The notes: generated from the sequence alone by a model not told the origin. DNA of 64,000 nucleotides from an uncultured Mobilibacterium sp. (GCA_947254375.1 CAMYCF010000002.1:75071-139070); one strand, 5' to 3'. Shown: positions 7,959-16,655, counted from the stretch's first letter. A program made the numbers and translations.

Positions 7959-8741
7959 ATGATAAAAATCGCTATTTACGGCAAGGGCGGTATCGGCAAA
8001 TCGACGGTAACGGGAAACCTTTCCGCCGCTCTGGCAATGAGGGGGCTTCGGGTCATCCAGATAGGCTGCGACCCAAAGGCCGATTCGACGATCAACCTGC
8101 TCGGCGGGAAGCCCCTGGAGCCGGTGATGAATTACATGAGGGAAAACGACGACGAGCCCGCGATAGAGGATATCGTAAAGCAGGGGTTCGGCGGTGTCTA
8201 CTGCATCGAGACGGGCGGACCTACGCCGGGCATCGGCTGCGCGGGACGCGGCATCATAGCGACGTTCAACCTGCTCGACGATCTTAAGATCTTTGAGAAG
8301 TTTAAACCTGACGTCGTTCTTTACGACGTTCTCGGAGATGTCGTATGCGGAGGCTTTGCGGCGCCGATAAGGGAAGGCTACGCTGAGGACATATATATCG
8401 TGACTTCCGGCGAGAAAATGGCGCTCTACGCGGCGAACAACATCAAAACGGCCGTCGACAATTTCGAAGATCGCGGATATGCGAAGGTCGCCGGGATCAT
8501 ATTCAACAGGCGCAACGTCGAAAACGAGAAGGAAAAAGTTCAGGAGTTTGCGGACATGGCGGGCATCGAGATCGTAGCCGACATACCGCGCAGTCAGGAG
8601 ATTCTGAATTGTGAGGAAAAGGGAATGACCGTTATAGAAGGGGATCCGAACTCGGAAATAAGCGCGAAGTTTTTCGAGCTCGCGGATCGCATCCTGAAAC
8701 AGCACGAAGAAGCGGAGAAGGGGCAATGTCCGAACGCATAG
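7959..8741 (+). CDS. Nitrogenase iron protein-like ATPase (H2)
   Basis: 260 residues. P-loop GKGGIGKST (residues 9-17), [10 protein letters not shown], cluster ligands Cys94 (GCAGRG) and Cys130 (GDVVCGGF), all in register with H1 and with NifH. The start is the ATG after GGGGGAGAAGAAAG. It should hydrolyse ATP and pass electrons to the D2-K2 complex encoded next. The C-terminus ends in a charged tail ([14 protein letters not shown]) not seen in H1. It is the first gene of the operon that continues into hypFCDE, behind the attenuator-like leader. Confidence 0.92.
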   Translation: MIKIAIYGKGGIGKSTVTGNLSAALAMRGLRVIQIGCDPKADSTINLLGGKPLEPVMNYMRENDDEPAIEDIVKQGFGGVYCIETGGPTPGIGCAGRGIIATFNLLDDLKIFEKFKPDVVLYDVLGDVVCGGFAAPIREGYAEDIYIVTSGEKMALYAANNIKTAVDNFEDRGYAKVAGIIFNRRNVENEKEKVQEFADMAGIEIVADIPRSQEILNCEEKGMTVIEGDPNSEISAKFFELADRILKQHEEAEKGQCPNA

Positions 8742-8781
8742 GCCCGGCGCCTGTGCGTAACGACTTTGAATGGTGAAGAAC

Positions 8782-10068
8782 ATGGTAAAAGATGCATACA
8801 GTATCACAGCCCGTGAACTTGCCGAGCTCGGTCCGGACGCCGTTCCGGAAGAGATAGTGAGCATTAAAAATTTGATATACAGTTCTCCGTCCACGCTGTC
8901 TTACAATTCTCCGGGAGCGAGAGGCTTCGGAGTAAAAAGAGCGGGAGTCGCCATACCGGAGTCGGTAATGCTCGTTGTGGCGCCGGCTTGTTGCGGCAGG
9001 AACACGACGGTCCTGGCGGACGAAGGCGGATACAGCGATAAAATGTTCTTCCTTCAGATGGACGAGACCGACCTCATAACGGGAAGGCACCTCGACGACA
9101 TCCCTAAGGCGGTCGACGAAGTCCGTAAGGCCTGTGACCCCGAGCCGAAGGTCGTCGTCATCTGCATAACGTGCGTCGACGCGCTCCTCGGGACGGACCT
9201 CATCAGAGTCTGTCAGAAGGCGGAAAAATATTCCGGCGTAAAAGTCGTTCCGTCGTACATGTACGCTCTCACCCGCGAGGGTAAAAACCCTCCTATGGTC
9301 GCGATCAGGGAATCGATATATTCCCTCCTCGAGAAAAAGCCCGTGCAAAGCGACATGGTCAATTTGCTCGGCAATTTTGCACCGCTCGAAGAGGACACGG
9401 AGCTCTACGATTTTCTCCGCGCCCTCGGCATAAAAAAGATCAACGAGATCTCGAAGATGAAGACATTCGACGAGTACCTCGAAATGGGTGCGGCGCACTT
9501 CAATTTGATACTTAACCCGGAAGCGAGAAAAGCGGCGATCATGCTCGAGAAAAAACTCGGCATGCCTTTTGCCGAACTCACAAGGGTATACGAAATAGAC
9601 AGGATAAGGAAACAATACGCTCTGTTCGCGTCCGCGCTCGGGGCTTCTTTTGATGACGAAAAATACTACGCCGAAGCGGAATCAGCAGTTGAGAGGTTCC
9701 GTCAAAAATTCGGCGGTAAAGTCTTCGCCGTAGGGCGGGCGGTGAACGCAAACTCCGTCGAGCTTGCACTCGCTCTCGTAAAAATGGGTGCTGAGGTAAG
9801 CTCCGTTTTCGTGAACATCTCCGCCGGAGACTTCCCGTACCTCAGGGAACTCGCGAAGCTCTCGCCGGAAACGAAGATATATTCGACCGTTTCCCCTACG
9901 ATGCTCAACTACGACGGCGACGACAGCGTGGATATATCGATTGGGATAGACGCAAAATTCTATTACCCGAAGTCGATCAACATAAAATGGAACGATGAGG
10001 TGCAGCCTTTCGGATACAAAGGGCTCGTGCATTTTATCGAAGCAGTTGAAAGGGGGACGGAGAAATGA
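8782..10068 (+). CDS. Nitrogenase-like component 1, alpha-type subunit (D2)
   Basis: About 428 residues from the ATG with GGTGAAGAAC upstream; an ATG at 8770 has no ribosome site. It is a component 1 superfamily member, much diverged from D1. From the 8782 start, cysteines are at 70-71 (APACCGRN) and 128 and 131 (ICITCVDALLG). The first NifD cluster cysteine is absent, the region reading SYNSPGARG. The cluster must therefore be ligated differently from D1-K1. I find no cofactor-binding Cys/His pair like that of NifD. It overlaps K2 by 4 bases, implying a stoichiometric D2-K2 complex. Reaction unknown. Confidence 0.85.
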   Translation: MVKDAYSITARELAELGPDAVPEEIVSIKNLIYSSPSTLSYNSPGARGFGVKRAGVAIPESVMLVVAPACCGRNTTVLADEGGYSDKMFFLQMDETDLITGRHLDDIPKAVDEVRKACDPEPKVVVICITCVDALLGTDLIRVCQKAEKYSGVKVVPSYMYALTREGKNPPMVAIRESIYSLLEKKPVQSDMVNLLGNFAPLEEDTELYDFLRALGIKKINEISKMKTFDEYLEMGAAHFNLILNPEARKAAIMLEKKLGMPFAELTRVYEIDRIRKQYALFASALGASFDDEKYYAEAESAVERFRQKFGGKVFAVGRAVNANSVELALALVKMGAEVSSVFVNISAGDFPYLRELAKLSPETKIYSTVSPTMLNYDGDDSVDISIGIDAKFYYPKSINIKWNDEVQPFGYKGLVHFIEAVERGTEK

Positions 10069-11252
10069 AAGGACTGAGAAAGTTTTTATCGCCTTTTTCC
10101 CCCGACCAATCGGGCGCATCGGCGGTTCTGTTCAACTACGGCGGGATGCTGATAATAATGGATGCCGGCGGATGTGCCGGTAACGTCTGCGGATTCGACG
10201 AGCCGAGGTGGACGGAGAGCAACACTGCGATATTCAGCGCAGGACTTCGTGATCTCGACGCCATCCTCGGGAGGGACGAGCTCCTGATAAAGAAGACGAA
10301 GAAGGCACTCGAGAGTTTCAACGCGAAGTTCGTCGGCTTGATAGGCACGCCCGTGCCTGCGGTCATCGCGACTGACTATAACGCGCTTAAGAAGCTTATG
10401 GAGAAAGATTACGGCATACCGGTGCTCGCCGTCGAGACGAACGGCATGAGGCTGTACGATGAAGGCGCGGAGGCGGCGTACGTCGAGCTGTTCGACAGAT
10501 TTGCGGGCGAGGCGGAAGTCGCGAAAGCTGCCGGTGAGGCGGAACCGGCCTGCGGGTCCGGGGTTGCCTGCGGCCGAAAGGGCCGGATCGGCGTCATCGG
10601 AGCGATCCCTCTCGACACAGCGACCCGCCACTCGGGCATCGATATGAAAGAGGCTCTCAAAGAAAAATATCCGAACGATGAGATCGTCGTCTACGGAGAG
10701 GGCGACAGCCTCGATGACGTGCGCGCCGCGGGGAAAGCCCGTCTGAACATCGTCGTTTCGCCTGCGGGGATAAAAGCGGCGAAAATGCTGGAAGAAAGAT
10801 ACGGCGTGCCTTACGAGGTCTTTTATCCGATAAAAAAGGAATGTTCCGATGCTTTCGCGAAAAAAGCGGCGGAGGCGATAAAAGGGGCTGATGCGTTAAA
10901 AGCCGCAGAGGCGGCAAAGATCCTCGTCGTCCACCAGCAGGTCCTCGCGAACGGTATAAGGGATATCTTAGAAAACGCGTCACCTTCAGCCGATGTAGAT
11001 GTCGCGACCTGGTTCATGAAGTCGCCCGAGATCGAAAGGCCGGACGATGTGAAGCTCGAGGAAGAGGACGACATACTGAGGCTCGTGACGGAGCGCGGAT
11101 ACGATGTCGTCGTCGGAGACCCGCTCATCAAGAGGGCCGTTCCGGGATACAAAGGAAAATTTCTCTCGCTTCCGCACTTTGCGGTATCGGGATCGCTCCA
11201 CAGCTCGGATGACGACGAAGGATTTTGGGCAAAAGCGGGTGATGAGATATGA
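10065..11252 (+). CDS. Nitrogenase-like component 1, beta-type subunit (K2)
   Basis: 395 residues. It resembles K1 most clearly at MDAGGCAGNVCGFDEPRW (Cys37 and Cys42; K1 has GC and DEPRW at the same place) and in the following ILGRDELL stretch. The third cluster-cysteine position reads LIGTPVPAV. Residues 155-180 form a glycine/alanine-rich linker with two further cysteines. It starts inside the D2 stop and ends inside the hypF start (ATGA overlaps on both sides), so D2, K2 and HypF are translationally coupled. That coupling is the main reason to link the enzyme with Fe(CN)2CO synthesis. Confidence 0.84.
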   Translation: MKGLRKFLSPFSPDQSGASAVLFNYGGMLIIMDAGGCAGNVCGFDEPRWTESNTAIFSAGLRDLDAILGRDELLIKKTKKALESFNAKFVGLIGTPVPAVIATDYNALKKLMEKDYGIPVLAVETNGMRLYDEGAEAAYVELFDRFAGEAEVAKAAGEAEPACGSGVACGRKGRIGVIGAIPLDTATRHSGIDMKEALKEKYPNDEIVVYGEGDSLDDVRAAGKARLNIVVSPAGIKAAKMLEERYGVPYEVFYPIKKECSDAFAKKAAEAIKGADALKAAEAAKILVVHQQVLANGIRDILENASPSADVDVATWFMKSPEIERPDDVKLEEEDDILRLVTERGYDVVVGDPLIKRAVPGYKGKFLSLPHFAVSGSLHSSDDDEGFWAKAGDEI

Positions 11253-13690
11253 AGGATCCGCTCAGGAAAAGATATGAAATAAAAGTGTACGGGATCGTGC
11301 AGGGGGTCGGGTTCAGACCTTTTATCAGCAGGATCGCCGACAGACACGGCATATACGGAAGCGTCTGCAACAAGGGCTCTTGCGTTTTGATAGACGCGCA
11401 GGGGACGCCCGGGGAGCTCGCGGCTTTTACCGAAGCGATAGAGAAGGAAGCACCGCCGCGCTCGGTCATTTTAAAGGTGAAAAAATCGGAGCTCGAGCCG
11501 GCGGAGGAAAAACCTTTTGACCTCGGCGAAGTCATGGGAAGCGAGCGCTTTGCGATCGTCGAGAGCGAGAAGGAAGAGGGAGCCGTGTTCGTATCGCCGG
11601 ACATCGCAACATGCCCGGAGTGCGCCAACGAACTGTTCGACCCAAGCAACAGGCGGTATCTCCACCCGTTCATCAACTGCACGGACTGCGGACCGCGCCT
11701 CACGATACTCGATTCGATGCCTTACGACCGCGTGAGGACGAGCATGGGCGAGTTCCCGATGTGCGACGAATGCGCGCATGAATACACGCATCCGGGAGAC
11801 AGGCGTTACGACGCTCAGCCGGTATGCTGCAACGACTGCGGCCCTCGCGTATATATCATAGGAGACGGCCCGGGTGAAGAGAAAAAAGACGCGGATGGTG
11901 AACCGATAAGAGACGGAAAAGCCATAATTTTTGCGAGAAAAATCATAAGGGACGGCGGTATCGTCGCGATAAAAGGTATAGGCGGTTACCACCTGTGCTG
12001 TGACGCCGCAAACGGCGATGCGGTCCGGAGGCTGAGAGACCTTAAAGACCGTCCGTTCAAACCTTTTGCCGTCATGATGAAGGACATGGACGTCGTAAGG
12101 CGCGAGTGCGAAGTCGGCGAAGAGGAAGAGAAGGTCCTCACTGGACCGCAGAAGCCGATAGTCCTCCTGAGAAAGAAGGACGGAGGGAACGCCGATCCGC
12201 TCGTCGCGCCGGGCAACCCGAACATAGGAGTCATGCTCCCGTATGCACCGGTACAGATGCTGATCTTCGGCTATCCCGGAGACGGGGAGATAAGCGATAC
12301 GCTCATAATGACGAGCGGCAACCCTTCGGGGGCGCCGATCTGCATGAACGACGAAGAGGCTTTCAAATATCTGACGCCGATGTGCGACGCGATACTCTCG
12401 AACAACAGGAAGATAAGGATAAGGGCCGACGATTCGGTAATGTCCTTTTATGAGGGAAAACCGTACATGGTCAGAAGGTCGAGAGGATATGCACCGCTGC
12501 CCGTGATAATGCCGAAGGGATCGGGGCACTCGGTCCTCGGTATCGGCGGCGAGCTCAAGAACACCTTCTGCGTGGCGAACGACGACATGTATTACACTTC
12601 GCCGTATATAGGCGACATGGCGGACGTTCGGAGCGTGGACGCCCTCGAGGCGGCGGTCGAAAGGATGGAGAGACTTTTCGAGACGCAGCCGGAGATGATA
12701 TGCGCCGACCTCCACCCGAAGTACAATACGACGGCCGTGGCGGAGGACATGTCGGAAAGGACCGGGCTACCGCTTATAAAAGTCCAGCACCATTACGCTC
12801 ATATAGCCTCGTGCATGGCGGAGAACGGCAGGTACGATGAAGTCATCGGCGTTTCGTTCGACGGTACGGGCTACGGGACTGACGGCACGATCTGGGGCGG
12901 AGAGTTCATAAGAGCCGGACTCGATTCATTCGAGAGGCTCGGAGCGATAAAAACTTTCGTTCACGCCGGCGGTGATAAGGCATCCCGCGAGGGCTGGCGC
13001 ATCGCCGTGTCGATGATGTCGGATCTCTATCGTCCTGAAGAGGCGGCGGAAAGGATAAAAGCGCTCGGCGTGGCAGATGAGCAGGAGATATCCGGACAGA
13101 TGTTCATGCTGGGCAACAGGATAAACATAGTAGATTCAACGAGCGTGGGAAGGCTGTTCGACGCAGTGAGCGCCGTCCTCGGGATCAAAAGGATGTCGAC
13201 TTTCGAAGGCGAAGCCGCAATGGCGCTTCAGTTTGCGGCGGAAAAAGCGGCCGAAGAGGATCCGGGCGCGCGGGAGATTTTTATGAAGTCGCCTGCCCTT
13301 AACGGGGTCGGGATAACGAAGAACGAAGATCCCGGGATTTTTACCGCCGAGACGGGCATGCTTTTTAAGGCGCTGTCTGAGAAGAGGCTCAGCGGGGAAG
13401 ATCCTCAAAAACTGGCGCTTTTATTCCACGCGGAACTGGCGAAACTTGTTATAGCGGGATGTGAGGAAATACGGATAGATACGGGACTCGACACCGTGGC
13501 TTTGAGCGGAGGAGTTTTCCAGAATCTGCTTTTCCTCGATCTGTGCAGAAAAGGGTTAATGGAGAAGGGCTTCAACGTGCTGATACATTCTCTCGTACCG
13601 CCGAACGACGGGGGGATCGCTCTCGGACAGGCGGCGATCGCGACGGAGTATCTGCTGAAGGAAAGCAAGGAGGTAACGAAATGTGTGTAG
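11249..13690 (+). CDS. hypF: Carbamoyltransferase HypF
   Basis: 813 residues, full length. HypF uses carbamoyl phosphate and ATP to carbamoylate the C-terminal cysteine of HypE, the first step in making the cyanide ligands of [NiFe]-hydrogenase. Domains: acylphosphatase (residues 8-95, GIVQGVGFRPF), two zinc-finger motifs with paired CxxC (CPECANELF ... CTDCGPR and CDECAHEYT ... CNDCGPR, about 115-195), YrdC-like (about 215-400, with KGIGGYHLCCDA), and Kae1-like (about 420-800, with VQHHYAHIASCMAENG). It overlaps K2 by 4 bases and hypC by 10. No hydrogenase structural gene is in the window. Confidence 0.96.
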   Translation: MKDPLRKRYEIKVYGIVQGVGFRPFISRIADRHGIYGSVCNKGSCVLIDAQGTPGELAAFTEAIEKEAPPRSVILKVKKSELEPAEEKPFDLGEVMGSERFAIVESEKEEGAVFVSPDIATCPECANELFDPSNRRYLHPFINCTDCGPRLTILDSMPYDRVRTSMGEFPMCDECAHEYTHPGDRRYDAQPVCCNDCGPRVYIIGDGPGEEKKDADGEPIRDGKAIIFARKIIRDGGIVAIKGIGGYHLCCDAANGDAVRRLRDLKDRPFKPFAVMMKDMDVVRRECEVGEEEEKVLTGPQKPIVLLRKKDGGNADPLVAPGNPNIGVMLPYAPVQMLIFGYPGDGEISDTLIMTSGNPSGAPICMNDEEAFKYLTPMCDAILSNNRKIRIRADDSVMSFYEGKPYMVRRSRGYAPLPVIMPKGSGHSVLGIGGELKNTFCVANDDMYYTSPYIGDMADVRSVDALEAAVERMERLFETQPEMICADLHPKYNTTAVAEDMSERTGLPLIKVQHHYAHIASCMAENGRYDEVIGVSFDGTGYGTDGTIWGGEFIRAGLDSFERLGAIKTFVHAGGDKASREGWRIAVSMMSDLYRPEEAAERIKALGVADEQEISGQMFMLGNRINIVDSTSVGRLFDAVSAVLGIKRMSTFEGEAAMALQFAAEKAAEEDPGAREIFMKSPALNGVGITKNEDPGIFTAETGMLFKALSEKRLSGEDPQKLALLFHAELAKLVIAGCEEIRIDTGLDTVALSGGVFQNLLFLDLCRKGLMEKGFNVLIHSLVPPNDGGIALGQAAIATEYLLKESKEVTKCV

Positions 13691-13884
13691 GTTTGCCGGC
13701 AAGGGTAACGGAACTCGATAACGGGATGGCTGTCGTAGACGCATCCGGAGTAAAAAGGACGATCTCTGCGGAACTCATCGATGACCTCGCGCCCGGGGAC
13801 TATGTAATGGTGCATGCGGGTCTTGCGATAGCGAAGATAGAGGACGAAGAAGATCAGGAGCAGGGGAAAAAGAAGACCGCCTGA
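13681..13884 (+). CDS. hypC: Hydrogenase maturation chaperone HypC
   Basis: 67 residues beginning MCVGLPARV; Cys2 is the conserved residue that, with HypD, holds the Fe(CN)2CO unit during assembly. The OB-like core (DASGVKRTISAELI, GDYVMVHAGLAIAKI) is intact and the tail is acidic then basic. The start is set by the invariant MC motif and lies inside the end of hypF. HypC also acts as chaperone delivering the iron group to the target apoprotein; the target here is open, with D2/K2 as the linked candidates. Confidence 0.95.
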   Translation: MCVGLPARVTELDNGMAVVDASGVKRTISAELIDDLAPGDYVMVHAGLAIAKIEDEEDQEQGKKKTA

Positions 13885-13919
13885 ACGATCCGAACTGAAA
13901 GACGAGCGGAGGTAAAAAG

Positions 13920-14987
13920 ATGGCATCAAAGGAAGAAGTAATTGCCGCACGTAAAAGGGTCGAGTCGTATTCCGGCAGAAAGCTTCGTATAATGGAAGTG
14001 TGCGGAACGCATACTCACGAGATCTTCGGGCTCGGGATAAGGAGCATCCTCCCGAGGGATATCGAACTGATATCCGGACCGGGATGTCCGGTTTGCGTTA
14101 CGCCTGTCGGGTACATCGACGAGGCTGTGATGCTCGCACTCGATAAAGGAGCGACCGTCTGTACTTTCGGCGACCTCGTGAGGGTGCCGGGTACGGAGAT
14201 GAGCCTTGCGGAGGCGAGGAGCAAAGACGCGAAGGTAAGGCTGGTATATTCGCCCGCGGACGCGCTCGATTACGCGAAAGAGCACCCCGACGAAGAGGTC
14301 GTTTTCCTCTCGGTAGGATTCGAGACGACGACACCGGGCAGCTGCATCGCCGTGCGAAACGCCAAGAACGAAGGAATCAAAAATTTCTCGATACTGACCG
14401 CCAACAAGACTATGTTCAACGCATATATAGCCCTGAAGGACAGCGCGGACGCGTTCATGTATCCGGGCCACGTGAGCACGGTCACGGGAATGCAGTGCTA
14501 CTACGAGCTCGAAAAGCTCTGCATATACGGTGCGGTAACGGGTTTTACGGCGCCCGAGATCATCATCGCTCTCGATGCGATGATAAAAGGGATACTTTCG
14601 GGAAAACCGTTCGCCCTCAATTGCTATAAAAGGGTGGTACGCGAGGACGGAAGCCCCGCGGCACGAAGGATAATAGAGGAAATGATGGAGCCTTACGACG
14701 CCGAATGGCGCGGGCTCGGCATCATAGAAAAGTCGGGTCTCCGCCTGAACGCGGAACACGCCGACTTCGATGCACGTAAAAAATTCGATCTCCCGGAGAT
14801 AAAAGGAAGGAGCAACCCCGCCTGCAGGTGCGGCGATGTCCTTCTCGGCGAATGTACGCCGCTGCAATGTCCGGTATTCGGAAAAGTCTGCACGCCGGAG
14901 CACCCGGTCGGAGCCTGCATGGTCTCCGGCGAAGGAGCCTGCTCCGCCTATTATAAATACGGAGGGGAATCATGGAGAAATTCATAA
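13920..14987 (+). CDS. hypD: Hydrogenase maturation factor HypD
   Basis: 355 residues. It is the [4Fe-4S] scaffold where cyanide and CO are attached to iron. Conserved motifs are present: CGTHTHEIF (residues 22-30), GPGCPVCVTP (about 54-63), the GFETTTPG motif (about 130), and the C-terminal cysteine cluster (CRCGDVLLGE, CTPLQCPVFG, VCTPEHPVGACMVS) ligating the cluster. The start has a good ribosome site (GCGGAGG). It lies 35 bases after hypC and overlaps hypE by 16. Confidence 0.96.
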   Translation: MASKEEVIAARKRVESYSGRKLRIMEVCGTHTHEIFGLGIRSILPRDIELISGPGCPVCVTPVGYIDEAVMLALDKGATVCTFGDLVRVPGTEMSLAEARSKDAKVRLVYSPADALDYAKEHPDEEVVFLSVGFETTTPGSCIAVRNAKNEGIKNFSILTANKTMFNAYIALKDSADAFMYPGHVSTVTGMQCYYELEKLCIYGAVTGFTAPEIIIALDAMIKGILSGKPFALNCYKRVVREDGSPAARRIIEEMMEPYDAEWRGLGIIEKSGLRLNAEHADFDARKKFDLPEIKGRSNPACRCGDVLLGECTPLQCPVFGKVCTPEHPVGACMVSGEGACSAYYKYGGESWRNS

Positions 14988-15979
14988 CGCTCGCACACGG
15001 CGCCGGAGGAAGACAGTCCGCCGACCTCATAGGAAACATTTTTAAAAAGTATTTCGACAACCTGCTCCTCACCGCGGACGATGCCGCCGTTCTGACGCCG
15101 CCCGCCGGAAGGATGGCGATGTCCACGGACGGTTTTATCGTATCGCCGTCGGAATTCCCGGGAGGGAACATCGGTAAACTTTCGATATGCGGCACGGTGA
15201 ACGACCTCGCCTGCATGGGCGCAAAGCCGCTTTACATCTCGTGCGCATTCGTAATAGAGGAGGGCTTCCCCGTCGCTACCCTCGAAAAAATCGCAGAGTC
15301 CATGGCTAAAACGGCCGCAGAGGCCGGAGTAAAAATCGTTTCCGGCGATACGAAGGTCGCGGGAAAAGGCCAGGTCGACGGAGTTTTTATCACGACGACG
15401 GGCGTCGGTGAGATAGCCGATCCTGCGATCGATATACAGGGAGCGAACGCGAAGCCGGGCGATGCTGTCATCGTCACGGGCGACATCGGAAGACACGGTT
15501 GCACGATTCTGCTCGAACGCGACAAGTTCGGTATGGAAGCTGACGTTACGAGCGACTGCGCGCCGCTTTGGAATGCGGTCAGATCACTCCTTGATGCGGA
15601 CTGCGACATTCACGTCATCAGGGACGCGACGCGCGGCGGCGTTGGGACCGTCCTCTATGAGATCGCGGAGCAGAGCGATGTCGGCGTAAGGCTGGACCGC
15701 GGTTCTATCCCGGTGAGCAACGAAGTGTCGGGAGTCTGCGGGCTCCTCGGACTCGAGCCGCTTTACCTCGCGTGCGAGGGAAGGCTCGTGATATTCGCGC
15801 CTCAGAAAGATGCCGAACGGATCGTTTCCGTTTTGCAGGGATGCAAATACACCGAGGGCGCGACCGTGATCGGCGAAGTCATCGAAAACCGCAGGGGGAG
15901 AGTCACGCTGATGACGGAAATAGGTACTGAGGCGCTTCTTCCGCAGCCGACCGGAGAACTTCTGCCGAGGATATGCTGA
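14972..15979 (+). CDS. hypE: Hydrogenase maturation factor HypE
   Basis: 335 residues of the PurM/SelD-like ATPase fold. HypE dehydrates the carbamoyl group received from HypF to a thiocyanate on its last residue. The protein ends in PRIC, the essential C-terminal cysteine, and the N-terminus has the AHGAGGRQS and DDAAVL motifs that bind ATP. The ribosome site GGAGGGG lies within hypD. It is the last gene of the H2 operon. hypA and hypB, needed for nickel insertion, are not present between it and the next tRNA. Confidence 0.96.
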   Translation: MEKFITLAHGAGGRQSADLIGNIFKKYFDNLLLTADDAAVLTPPAGRMAMSTDGFIVSPSEFPGGNIGKLSICGTVNDLACMGAKPLYISCAFVIEEGFPVATLEKIAESMAKTAAEAGVKIVSGDTKVAGKGQVDGVFITTTGVGEIADPAIDIQGANAKPGDAVIVTGDIGRHGCTILLERDKFGMEADVTSDCAPLWNAVRSLLDADCDIHVIRDATRGGVGTVLYEIAEQSDVGVRLDRGSIPVSNEVSGVCGLLGLEPLYLACEGRLVIFAPQKDAERIVSVLQGCKYTEGATVIGEVIENRRGRVTLMTEIGTEALLPQPTGELLPRIC

Positions 15980-15998
15980 TGACATGCCCGGATATTGC

Positions 15999-16056
15999 TG
16001 AGGCTTGCCCGGCGACAGGCAGAGTATATGCTTTGGTATGATGAGGCTTGCCCGGC
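15999..16056. repeat. 15-base direct repeat after hypE
   Basis: TGAGGCTTGCCCGGC occurs at 15999-16013 and 16042-16056. The core TTGCCCGGCAA is nearly palindromic. No strong terminator was found here, so these may be remnants of one or protein-binding sites. Confidence 0.6.
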
Positions 16057-16068
16057 AAAAAAGACATC

Positions 16069-16097
16069 TGGACAAGCGTGATATATTGATGTATAAT
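16069..16097 (+). promoter_or_regulatory. Promoter of tRNA-Glu
   Basis: TGGACA (16069-16074), 17-base spacer, TATAAT (16092-16097), 30 bases before the tRNA. Confidence 0.75.
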
Positions 16098-16127
16098 TGC
16101 AAACGGCACAAAAAATGTGACGTTTGA

Positions 16128-16202
16128 GCCGCCTTGGTCAAGAGGTCAAGACGCAGCCCTCTCACGGCTGAATCAGGAGTTCGATTCTCCTAGGCGGTAC
16201 CA
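16128..16202 (+). tRNA. tRNA-Glu (anticodon CTC)
   Basis: Cloverleaf: acceptor GCCGCCT / AGGCGGT, D arm TTGGTCAAGAGGTCAAGA, anticodon stem CAGCC / GGCTG around loop CTCTCAC, T arm GGAGT TCGATTC TCC, discriminator A, and an encoded CCA. The anticodon CTC reads GAG. It is a single tRNA, not an array. Confidence 0.93.
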
Positions 16203-16207
16203 ACAGC

Positions 16208-16231
16208 AAGGGGTAGAAATACCCCTTTTTT
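16208..16231 (+). terminator. Terminator of tRNA-Glu
   Basis: AAGGGGTA, loop GAAA, TACCCCTT, then T run. Confidence 0.85.
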
Positions 16232-16248
16232 CGTGCAAAAATGCAATT

Positions 16249-16350
16249 TATGACCGAATTCGGTTATAAATTCGATCGTAAAATTTTACAACCGAATTTA
16301 CGACCGAAAATAATCGTAAATTTCGGCAAAAAACGATCGCAAATCGATAA
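16249..16350. repeat. AT-rich stretch of short inverted repeats
   Basis: Several related elements of the type ACCGAATT/AATTCGGT and CGTAAATTTCGG recur in both orientations, including a perfect 12-base palindrome ACCGAATTCGGT. No open frame is convincing. The composition differs sharply from the flanks; it could be a mobile-element scar or an integration hot spot next to the tRNA. Confidence 0.4.
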
Positions 16351-16441
16351 CCGCTGCGATAAATGCGGTAAAAAAGAATAATTTCTACCGAAACCGCATG
16401 CAATGGTACAAAAATGGTACATCGAGCCGATAAATGGGAAC

Positions 16442-16463
16442 CCGACATTATATATAATGTCGG
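16442..16463. promoter_or_regulatory. Perfect 22-bp palindrome upstream of the 46-aa gene
   Basis: CCGACATTATA followed directly by its reverse complement. It contains TATAAT-like cores in both directions and lies 52 bases before the small gene, so it could be an operator overlapping a -10. Confidence 0.5.
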
Positions 16464-16514
16464 CGACAGGAAACGGAATCACATAAGAGCTCGACGCAGC
16501 GGGAGGTAAGTAAA

Positions 16515-16655
16515 ATGATGCATCTTACGGAAGAACAAAAGCTGAAAGGCAGAGTAATATCCAACATAATCGCGCTATCCATTTATTTTGTCGTAGCAGT
16601 TTTCTTTGGGGTCATATTCGGCCTCGCGTTTGATAATAAAAAGAAGTGGCAATAG
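16515..16655 (+). CDS. Small single-pass membrane protein (46 aa), unknown
   Basis: A clear ribosome site (GGGAGG, 8 bases before ATG) precedes a 46-residue frame: charged start (MMHLTEEQKLKGR), one hydrophobic segment (residues 15-39) and a lysine-rich end (KKKWQ). The orientation rule predicts the C-terminus inside. I do not recognise a family. Either of two adjacent ATG codons may be used. It stands alone between the tRNA and rarD; the 22-bp palindrome upstream may regulate it. Confidence 0.55.
   Translation: MMHLTEEQKLKGRVISNIIALSIYFVVAVFFGVIFGLAFDNKKKWQ

Noticed and set aside
3637..11252. True nitrogen-fixation genes nifHDK
   Set aside because: Subunits are shorter than NifD/NifK, cluster cysteines are incomplete, no FeMo-cofactor ligands were found, and nifB, nifE, nifN and nifV are absent.
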